Shown in pieces: positions 58,007 to 64,000 of a DNA stretch of 64,000 nt. The DNA lies in NCBI GenBank assembly GCA_036560705.1, contig DATBQR010000109.1:1-64000 (forward strand), in the 5' to 3' direction. Each line of letters starts with the position of its first letter. Positions within the stretch are counted from its first letter, which is position 1. The DNA comes from RBG-16-66-20 sp036560705. Its GTDB lineage: Bacteria > Pseudomonadota > Gammaproteobacteria > Burkholderiales > SG8-39. The notes below the pieces were generated by a model. That model did not search any database. It was not told the origin of the DNA and worked only from the letters and a program-made list of their open reading frames with translations. The position numbers and the translations under genes were made by a program.

Positions 58007-58978
58007 ATGAAGCTTGCATCCCGAATTCTGGCCGGCGCGGCGCTGCTCGCGTGGGCGGCGGGCGCCGCGGCGCAGGCCGGCTATCCGAAAAAACCCATCC
58101 TGATGCTCGTGCCGCTGCAGGCGGCGAGCGCGGTGGACAACGCCGCGCGCCTGGTGGCGCAGAAAATGTCGGAGAACATGGGCCAGTCGATCATCGTCGA
58201 GAACCAGCCCGGCGCCGCGGGCCTGATCGGCGCGGAGAAAGTCGCCAAGGCGCCGCCCGACGGCTACACCATCGGCGGCTTCAACGACAGCATCATGACG
58301 ATGCTGCCGAACATGTACGCGAAGCTTTCCTGGGACATCCAGAAGGACTTCGCCCCGGTGTCGCTGGTGACGAAGATGGAATGGGCGATGGTCGTGCCGT
58401 CCAATTCGCCGTTCCGTTCCGCCGCCGACGTGATCGCCGCGGCGAAGGCGCGTCCCGGCGCGCTCAATTTCTCCTCGGGCGGCAACGGCAGCCCGCAGCA
58501 CGTGGCGATGGAACTGTTCAAGGCGCGCGCCGGCATCTTCATGACCCACATCCCCTACCGCGGCGCCACCGCGGCGGCGCTCGACGTCGTCTCGGGACAG
58601 GTGGACGTGCACATGTCGGGCATGCCGACCGTGTTCACCATGATCAAGAGCGGCAAGCTGAGGATCCTGGGCGTGGACAGCCCGGTCCGCTCGCCGCTGT
58701 TTCCCGAGGTGCCGACCATCGCCGAGTCCGGCCTGCCGGGCTACGAGTTCACTTCCTGGTTCGCCATCGTAGCGCCGGCCGGCACGCCGCGGGACATCGT
58801 CGCGCGGCTGAACGCGGAAGCGGCCAGCGCGGCGGCCGATCCCGCGGTGCGCGAGAAGCTCGTCGCGCAGGGCTTCAACGTCACCTCCTCGTCGCCCGAG
58901 GAACTGGCGCGCACCACCCGCGAGCAGCTCGAGCGCTACGCCAGGCTCTTCAAGCAGGCCGGGATACGCGCCGAGTAA
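58007..58978 (+). CDS. Bug/TctC-family substrate-binding protein
   Basis: A 323-residue periplasmic binding protein: signal ending AAGAAAQ, then YPKKPILMLVPLQAASAVDNAARLVA and PPDGYTIGGF. I use ATG 58007 with GGAG ten bases upstream; an ATG at 57986 overlapping the amidohydrolase stop gives a longer signal peptide and is possible. Probably cotranscribed with the amidohydrolase. Confidence 0.92.
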   Translation: MKLASRILAGAALLAWAAGAAAQAGYPKKPILMLVPLQAASAVDNAARLVAQKMSENMGQSIIVENQPGAAGLIGAEKVAKAPPDGYTIGGFNDSIMTMLPNMYAKLSWDIQKDFAPVSLVTKMEWAMVVPSNSPFRSAADVIAAAKARPGALNFSSGGNGSPQHVAMELFKARAGIFMTHIPYRGATAAALDVVSGQVDVHMSGMPTVFTMIKSGKLRILGVDSPVRSPLFPEVPTIAESGLPGYEFTSWFAIVAPAGTPRDIVARLNAEAASAAADPAVREKLVAQGFNVTSSSPEELARTTREQLERYARLFKQAGIRAE

Positions 58979-58984
58979 AAACGC

Positions 58985-60280
58985 TCAGCGCACGGTGGCC
59001 AGGCGCTGGTTCGCCAGCGCGAGGCGGTCGACCACGTTGCGCGTCAGCGCCTTGACCAGCTGCAGCTGCGCGCCCAGGCTCATCTGCGCCAGCGCCGCCG
59101 GCTCGAATTCGGCGATCAGCAGGTCGGTCATCGCATCCGCGGTGGCGTGGCGCGGCAGCTCGCCGCCCCAGATGTAGGCCATCTCGCCGAAGAATTCGCC
59201 CGCGCCGACCATGTTCAGCAGCCGGTTCTGCCGCACGATCTTGACCTCGCCCTTGGAAACGAAGAAGAAGCTCTCCCCCGCCGCTCCTTCGCGCACGATG
59301 TTCTTCGCCCGCTCCAGGCGCGACCACTTGCCGGCGCGCGCCAGTTCCCAGATTTCCGCGTCCGACAGCGCCGAGAGCATCGGCACGCGCTTCAGGGCGA
59401 CGAATTTCTCGCTGTCGGGGATCGCATCCGGCGGCAGCACCAGCGCGCCCAGGCGCGAGAGATCGAAGGCGAGTTCGTTCCAGGTGGCGAAGCGGTGCTC
59501 GGGTCTCTTGCCGAGCAGCTTCAGCATCGCCATGTCGATGTCCTTGGGCAGGCCCTTGCGCAGGCTCGAGGGCGGCGCCGGATTCTCCGTGAGGATCTTC
59601 TTCACCAGCCCCTCGAGCGTATCGGCGACGAACGGGCGGTGGCCGGTCAGCAGCTCGTAGAGCACCACGCCCAGCGAATACATGTCGCTGTGCAGGGTGA
59701 GCGTCTTGCCTTCGATCTGCTCCGGCGACATGTAGAAGGGCGAGCCCATCGCCGCGGTCTGCACCACCTGCGTCTTGCGCAGGAACGCGGCGCCGAAATC
59801 GGCGATCTTCACGTCGGTGCCCTGCACGATCATGATGTTCGCGGGCTTGATGTCGCGGTGCACGATGCCCTGCGCGAAGGCGTAGTCGAGCGCGCCGCAG
59901 CACTTGAAGCCGATCTGCAGCACATCCTCCACCGGCAGCAGCTTGTCGGGCTTGACGAACTGCGACAGGTCGCCGCCGCTGACGATCTCCATGGCGATGT
60001 AGCCGGATTTCTCCTCCACCACCGCGTCGAGGATGGCGACGATGTGCGGATGGCGCAGCTTGCCGGCGAGCGACGCCTCGTTGAGGAACTGGACCCGGTA
60101 CACCGAGCCGAACTCGGGGTCGCTGAAGACCTCCGGTTCGATGGTCTTCAGCGCCACCTCCTTGCCCGAGAAGGTGTCCTTGGCAAGGTAGACGGTTCCG
60201 GTGGCGCCCTTGCCGAGCAGCTTCTGGACATCGTACTTGCCGACCTGGAGGCTCAGGTCTAGTGTGAAATCTCCCGCCAT
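58985..60280 (-). CDS. Ser/Thr protein kinase fused to cyclic nucleotide-binding domain
   Basis: A 431-residue cytoplasmic kinase. G-loop GKGATGTV at 23-30, Lys45, HRDIKPANI at 141-149 with catalytic Asp143, DFG at 161-163, SPEQIEGK activation-loop end. The C-terminal about 295-415 is a cNMP-binding fold (FFFVSKGEVKIVR, GEFFGEMAYIWGGELPRHATA: a GEMA-L-R-type phosphate cassette, though the Arg is shifted). This suggests kinase control by a cyclic nucleotide. 15 bases from the MAPEG stop. Confidence 0.88.
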   Translation of the reverse strand: MAGDFTLDLSLQVGKYDVQKLLGKGATGTVYLAKDTFSGKEVALKTIEPEVFSDPEFGSVYRVQFLNEASLAGKLRHPHIVAILDAVVEEKSGYIAMEIVSGGDLSQFVKPDKLLPVEDVLQIGFKCCGALDYAFAQGIVHRDIKPANIMIVQGTDVKIADFGAAFLRKTQVVQTAAMGSPFYMSPEQIEGKTLTLHSDMYSLGVVLYELLTGHRPFVADTLEGLVKKILTENPAPPSSLRKGLPKDIDMAMLKLLGKRPEHRFATWNELAFDLSRLGALVLPPDAIPDSEKFVALKRVPMLSALSDAEIWELARAGKWSRLERAKNIVREGAAGESFFFVSKGEVKIVRQNRLLNMVGAGEFFGEMAYIWGGELPRHATADAMTDLLIAEFEPAALAQMSLGAQLQLVKALTRNVVDRLALANQRLATVR

Positions 60281-60295
60281 GCCCTTGAATTTACC

Positions 60296-60682
60296 TTAAA
60301 TGAGTTGCAGGAAGATCATCGCCAGGCCGACCACGGACACCGCCCACACGCCGGTGCGCAGCCACGGAATGCCGGCGATGTAGACGCCCGCGTAAACCAC
60401 CCGCGCCCAGAAAAAAATCTGCGCGCCCTGCAGCGTCGTGGCGTTGGTCTTGCCGGCGGCGGCGGCCACCAGCACCAGGGCGGCGAACAGCACCAGGTTC
60501 TCGAGCATGTTGCGATGCGCCCGCGCCGCGCGTCCCGCCCACCCCTTGATTTCGGGCAGGCCCTCGCGGTTGCCGGCAAGCGCCGACAGGCCGACCTGCA
60601 GCATGGCGCCCTGCGCCGCCACGATGGCTTGCACCACCGTCAGCAAAACCGCCCACAGCAACAGCATGAATTCCGGTTTCAT
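60296..60682 (-). CDS. MAPEG family membrane protein
   Basis: A 128-residue four-helix MAPEG protein (LLWAVLLTVVQAIVAAQ; GRAARAHRNMLENLVLFAALVL carries the conserved Arg-Ala-x-x-Asn-x-x-Glu motif). Eukaryotic relatives are glutathione/eicosanoid enzymes; bacterial ones are little known. GGGAGG precedes ATG 60682. Upstream of and probably cotranscribed with the kinase. Confidence 0.9.
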   Translation of the reverse strand: MKPEFMLLLWAVLLTVVQAIVAAQGAMLQVGLSALAGNREGLPEIKGWAGRAARAHRNMLENLVLFAALVLVAAAAGKTNATTLQGAQIFFWARVVYAGVYIAGIPWLRTGVWAVSVVGLAMIFLQLI

Positions 60683-60845
60683 GGGGTTTCCTCCCTCGGG
60701 TAAAACAGCAAGGATACCTCCCCGGTTACATCTTGAAACACTTGATTACCAAATAGTCCGCACGCCCCCGAACAGCGGGGCTATGCTCCCTGTCCAACAG
60801 GGTGCAGCAAGCAGACAATGACGGTGTGATCGGAGGAAAACGCAC

Positions 60846-61217
60846 ATGAAAACGACCAAAGCCGCAGTTGTACTTTCCGTTCTGCTGGTGGGCGCGACGG
60901 CGGCGCAACCGGCGTTCGCCTGGGGCCGGGGACACTTTTTCGGCGCGCCGTTCGTGGCCGGCGCGCTGATCGGCGGCGCGGTGGTCGCCAGCACCTACCC
61001 GTACTACTACCGGCCCTACGCGCCCTACTACTATCCGCCCTACTACCCGGCGCCGGTGGTGGTGCAGCAGCCGACCGTCTATGTCGAGCAGCCCCAACAA
61101 CAGTACGCGCCGCAGACGCAAGGCTCCTGGTACTACTGCCCCGCTTCGCGCGCCTATTACCCGTACGTGAAGGATTGCGCCTCGAGCTGGCAGCAGGTTG
61201 CCCCGCACCCGGGTTGA
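60846..61217 (+). CDS. exported Tyr/Pro-rich protein with C-terminal WQQV motif
   Basis: A 123-residue secreted protein: signal peptide to about 24 (AQPAFA), a Gly-rich hydrophobic stretch, a Tyr/Pro-rich segment (about 52-75), and the tail WYYCPASRAYYPYVKDCASSWQQV, which matches the protein at 10702-11106. GGAGG upstream of the ATG. Envelope role unknown. Confidence 0.7.
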   Translation: MKTTKAAVVLSVLLVGATAAQPAFAWGRGHFFGAPFVAGALIGGAVVASTYPYYYRPYAPYYYPPYYPAPVVVQQPTVYVEQPQQQYAPQTQGSWYYCPASRAYYPYVKDCASSWQQVAPHPG

Positions 61218-61233
61218 TGCGACAAGGATGACA

Positions 61234-61809
61234 ATGATGCGAATCATTTCCCGTATTGCGCTCGCCGGTTCGACGCTGCTGCTGGGCGCCTGCGTGAGCA
61301 TGCCCAGCGGCCCGAGCGTGATGGTGCTGCCGGGCACCGGCAAGAGCTTCGACCAGTTCCGCGCCGACGACATGGATTGCCGGCAGTTCGCCAACAGCCA
61401 GGTCGGCGGCTCGACGGCCGAGCAGGCGCAGGCGGACAGCGCGGTGAAGAGCGCCGCGGTCGGCACTGCCGTCGGCGCGCTTGCCGGCGCGCTCATCGGC
61501 GGCCATCAGGGCGCCGGCGCGGGCGCGGCCACGGGGTTGATCATCGGCGGCGCCTCGGGCGCAGGTGCCGGCAACGCCTCCGGGCGCACGCTGCAGCAGC
61601 GCTACGACATCGGCTACACGCAATGCATGTACGCGAAGGGCCACCAGGTGCCGTCGTCGGGGCGCGCGGTTGCGCCGCGCCCGGCGCCCGCGGCGGTCTA
61701 CTATCCGCCGCCCCCGCCGCCCAACTACGGCGCACCGCCGCCCTCGGCAAACGCGGTTCCGCCGCCGCCCCCGGGCACGCCGCCCCCGCCGCCGCCCGGC
61801 ACGCATTGA
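61234..61809 (+). CDS. glycine-zipper lipoprotein with proline-rich tail
   Basis: A 191-residue lipoprotein with lipobox LLGAC, a glycine-zipper membrane segment (about 70-120, AAVGTAVGALAGALIGG... AGAGAATGLIIGGASGAGAG) and a Pro-rich C-terminus (about 145-191). Glycine-zipper lipoproteins sit in the outer membrane. Start chosen at ATG 61234 after AAGGAT; ATG 61228 or 61237 are alternatives. Confidence 0.78.
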   Translation: MMRIISRIALAGSTLLLGACVSMPSGPSVMVLPGTGKSFDQFRADDMDCRQFANSQVGGSTAEQAQADSAVKSAAVGTAVGALAGALIGGHQGAGAGAATGLIIGGASGAGAGNASGRTLQQRYDIGYTQCMYAKGHQVPSSGRAVAPRPAPAAVYYPPPPPPNYGAPPPSANAVPPPPPGTPPPPPPGTH

Positions 61810-61825
61810 GCCGCTCACTGAGCCG

Positions 61826-63253
61826 CTACATCTCCCACTCGATGTAGCTGTAGATGTAGTTCGAACCGCCGTTCACGTTGCCCAGCAGTTGCGACGTGCC
61901 GAAGATCCCCGAGCGGTGCGACACGCCCAGGCCGGCGAACGTCCTCTTCATCGAGGGCACCCCCAGCAGGTCTCCCACGCTCACGTCGATCGTCGGATCG
62001 AGGTAGTTGAGCAGGCGCGAGGTGCTGCGGCCGTTTTGCTGCTGGTCGCGCAATTCGAGCAGCGACACGCCGTGGGCGTAGGACACCCCCGCGCCCAGGC
62101 CGAGGCGCGTCATCACGCGCCCGCTCCACGGGAAGCCGTACCAGAGGCCCTTCATGTACGCGTCGACCTGCCAGAAATCCGGCTGCACGTTCCTCTCGTC
62201 GTGCCGCAGCAGCCCGACGTAGCCCACGATATCGAACGGCCAGCCGTTCAGCTTCTCGACGAACGGCCGGCCGATCTCCAGGGACTGGATGCGCGTCTCG
62301 TCGCGGGTCCGTGTCGAGGTGCACACCAGGCGCACCACCTTGGCTACGTCGCAATCGGTCGCCTGTCCGGCAGTGACCCGCACCAGCAGCGGCCTGGATT
62401 CGGGCCACGGATTGTATTCCGGCGAAAAGTCGTACATCAGCCCCAGCGCCAGCGACGTCTCGGTGCGGTTGGCGACGATCGGGCTGTCGCGCACGCCCTG
62501 CGGCCAGCGGGTCGCGGAAACGCCCGCCAGCAGGCGCCAGCGTTCGGTCAGCGCGTAGGAGCCGTAGAGGCCGACCTGCACGTTGACGCCTGCGCCGGGC
62601 TCGTAGGCCGGCCTTGCCGCCGTCGCCTCTGAAGGCGCCACGCCGTAGTAGTAATTGTTCAGCTTCGCATCGCGCCATCCCAGCATCACGTGCGGCCGCA
62701 GGATGAGCCGGCCGCTGCGCCATTCATCGCGATAGCCGAGCCGGAACTCGCTGCCGCCCGAAACGCCGGTCGCGTCGTGCAGCGCCTCGACGTAGACCGC
62801 GCCCCAGCCGCCGCGGTATTCGTAGCTCGCGCCCGCGTCGAGGCCGGGCTGGCGCTCGGCCATGCCCGCCAGGCTCGCGGGAGGATGGTCGTAGGGGAAG
62901 CCCTCGAAGCGGTGCGACAGAAAAACGTCGAAGCGCCGCTGCGGAGTCGAATCCAGGTGCAAGCCGATGCGGTAGGCATGCAGGTATGCGTGCTCGCCTT
63001 CGTACAGGTACAGCGGCAACAGGTCGTAGCGGGTGCCCCCGCCGAGGTAAGGCGAACTCTCGATCCGCAGCGCGGCGCCCAGGCCCGCGCCGCCCGGCTC
63101 CGCCACCAATCCCGTCAGCGGATCGCTGTTAGCCCAGGCGGCCGTGCATGCGACGCCGAGCGCGCACGCTGTCGCCGCAAGGCGACGTTTTTTTCGTCCG
63201 CCGAACTTCGCGGACGGATAAGCGCTTGATTCGACGCGGACCGGCAGTGGCAT
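61826..63253 (-). CDS. MipA/OmpV-type outer-membrane protein fused to a second beta-barrel
   Basis: A 475-residue exported protein, nearly twice the usual MipA length. Signal-like helix at 24-41. Residues about 55-276 match MipA (LDAGASYEYRGGWGAVYVE, DSPIVANRTE). Residues 285-475 add another beta-rich region with SHRSGIFG (His446, Ser448), reminiscent of PagL/acyloxyacyl hydrolase H-x-S sites. MipA proteins scaffold murein enzymes or receive peptides; a lipid A activity is only a hypothesis. Start ATG 63253 has GAGG upstream. Confidence 0.75.
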   Translation of the reverse strand: MPLPVRVESSAYPSAKFGGRKKRRLAATACALGVACTAAWANSDPLTGLVAEPGGAGLGAALRIESSPYLGGGTRYDLLPLYLYEGEHAYLHAYRIGLHLDSTPQRRFDVFLSHRFEGFPYDHPPASLAGMAERQPGLDAGASYEYRGGWGAVYVEALHDATGVSGGSEFRLGYRDEWRSGRLILRPHVMLGWRDAKLNNYYYGVAPSEATAARPAYEPGAGVNVQVGLYGSYALTERWRLLAGVSATRWPQGVRDSPIVANRTETSLALGLMYDFSPEYNPWPESRPLLVRVTAGQATDCDVAKVVRLVCTSTRTRDETRIQSLEIGRPFVEKLNGWPFDIVGYVGLLRHDERNVQPDFWQVDAYMKGLWYGFPWSGRVMTRLGLGAGVSYAHGVSLLELRDQQQNGRSTSRLLNYLDPTIDVSVGDLLGVPSMKRTFAGLGVSHRSGIFGTSQLLGNVNGGSNYIYSYIEWEM

Positions 63254-63320
63254 GGCACAAACCTCGCAGGAACCCATGCAGATGCAACGCAATCTTCGTT
63301 CCCGGATCAAGGAGAGCACC

Positions 63321-63725
63321 ATGAAACGCTTCACCTCAGTCGCGGCGGCCGCGATCGTCGCCGCCAACCTCGCCGCCTGCGGCCCCCACGGCCCCGCCGA
63401 GCAAACCGTCGCCAGGCAGAATCCGGTTCCGCCCGCCGAAGCCGCGAAACCCGCTGGAGAATTCAGCAGCGCGGTCACGCCGAATCCCACGCCGGCGCCG
63501 GCGTCGGTCGCCGACACCGAACTGAGCGGCAAAGTCAAAAGCGCGCTGACCAGCACCAAGGGCTTGGACATCGGCGGCGTCGATGTCGAGGCCGCCAACG
63601 GCGTGGTGACGCTTTACGGGACGGTGGATGCACCCGCGGAGAAGGACCGCGCCGCGATTCTCGCCATGGAAGTCGACGGCGTGCGCTCGGTGGTCAACAA
63701 CCTGGTGGTGATCCGCGGCTCCTGA
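63321..63725 (+). CDS. BON-domain lipoprotein
   Basis: A 134-residue lipoprotein: lipobox ANLAAC, a Pro/Ala-rich spacer and a BON domain (about 68-131, ADTELSGKVKSALTSTKGLDIGGVDVEAANGVVTLYGTVDAPAEKDRAA). BON proteins help hold the envelope against osmotic stress (OsmY-like). AAGGAG precedes ATG 63321. Confidence 0.88.
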   Translation: MKRFTSVAAAAIVAANLAACGPHGPAEQTVARQNPVPPAEAAKPAGEFSSAVTPNPTPAPASVADTELSGKVKSALTSTKGLDIGGVDVEAANGVVTLYGTVDAPAEKDRAAILAMEVDGVRSVVNNLVVIRGS

Positions 63726-63763
63726 GCGGCACGGCGCGCGCCCCGGATCATGCGGCCGGCGGC

Positions 63764-63964
63764 CTACAGCGTGGTGATGGCGAACCGGCGGTACCGGTAG
63801 CCGCCCATGCTGCCGTAGCTCTGCGTCGGGCGCAGTACCTGCACATCGGCGACGGTTGCCTGCGCCGCATCCGCCCCGGCCGGGCCGGCGACCTGCATGC
63901 TCGTGCAGGCCGACAGGCCGAGTACCGCAACAACCGCGACTGCCAACTTGTTCATCTTTTTCAT
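63764..63964 (-). CDS. small lipoprotein
   Basis: A 66-residue lipoprotein: lipobox GLSAC and then a short mature part ending YRYRRFAITTL. AAGGAG precedes ATG 63964. Unknown function; convergent with the BON gene with 38 bases between. Confidence 0.7.
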   Translation of the reverse strand: MKKMNKLAVAVVAVLGLSACTSMQVAGPAGADAAQATVADVQVLRPTQSYGSMGGYRYRRFAITTL

Positions 63965-64000
63965 GACCGCTCCTTGTATGGAGGTCCGATGACTCTTTGT

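Noticed and set aside
60729..60770. CTTGAAA / CCCCC pattern resembling a sigma32 promoter upstream of the 60846 gene
   Set aside because: The spacing between elements (about 17 to 26 bases) is outside the usual range.
1..64000. tRNA, rRNA, CRISPR arrays, insertion sequences and prophage
   Set aside because: None was seen on reading both strands.

Overview
The window is about 64 kb of GC-rich, densely coded bacterial chromosome, most probably from a Burkholderiales-type betaproteobacterium. The evidence is indirect: very high GC3, three orphan Bug/TctC tripartite-tricarboxylate-type binding proteins, GcvA-like LysR next to a DUF2917 gene, PA2779-type and MipA/OmpV proteins, and tightly overlapping ATGA gene junctions. 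No rRNA, tRNA, CRISPR array, prophage or insertion sequence was seen, and no stretch above 300 bases lacks a gene.

Layout. 1-3.7 kb (minus): start of aroC, preceded by an amidohydrolase and a CBS protein, then a sulfatase with a SnoaL-like gene. 3.8-9.9 kb: MerA-like flavoprotein, two GNATs, an SDR lacking the catalytic Tyr followed by a tricarballylate-dehydrogenase-like flavoprotein, LysR and DUF2917. 9.9-12.6 kb: lipoprotein methyltransferase, a Gly/His-rich exported protein, beta-class GST and a YgiD-type dioxygenase. 12.6-19 kb: tetR plus a complete RND efflux operon with an AcrR-type operator. 19-23 kb: transglutaminase-like and TonB-like proteins, a Bug protein, exported MsrB. 22.2-28.7 kb (minus): a second RND operon ending in an overlapping MlaF-like ATPase. 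28.9-34.9 kb (minus): a nine-gene ArsR-headed run of SRPBCC/AHSA1, DUF1428, DUF899, VOC and two MFS genes. 34.9-40.3 kb: SrkA-like kinase, MFS-spermidine-synthase fusion, SRPBCC, histidine phosphatase and EamA transporter. 40.3-44 kb (minus): a Slam-like TPR/beta-barrel protein coupled to a FecR-domain protein carrying two tandem TbpB-like beta domains. 44-59 kb: SDR, MaoC, enoyl-CoA hydratase, TauD/TfdA, xanthine-dehydrogenase-type large subunit, amidohydrolase and Bug genes, i.e. organic-acid/CoA catabolism. 59-64 kb: Ser/Thr kinase-cNMP fusion, MAPEG, and several envelope proteins (WQQV family, glycine zipper, MipA double barrel, BON, small lipoprotein).

The best candidates for something undescribed are the Slam-like/FecR-TbpB-like pair (a possible type XI-like secretion pair with an unusual cargo) and the nine-gene ArsR operon, whose first gene appears leaderless under an operator lying on its own start codon. 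Two scattered signals are also worth testing: -10-like boxes set exactly so that several mRNAs would begin at or beside the start codon, and short A-rich, Lys/Asn-rich codon islands inside otherwise GC-rich genes. All functional calls come from reading the sequence; no database search was run.
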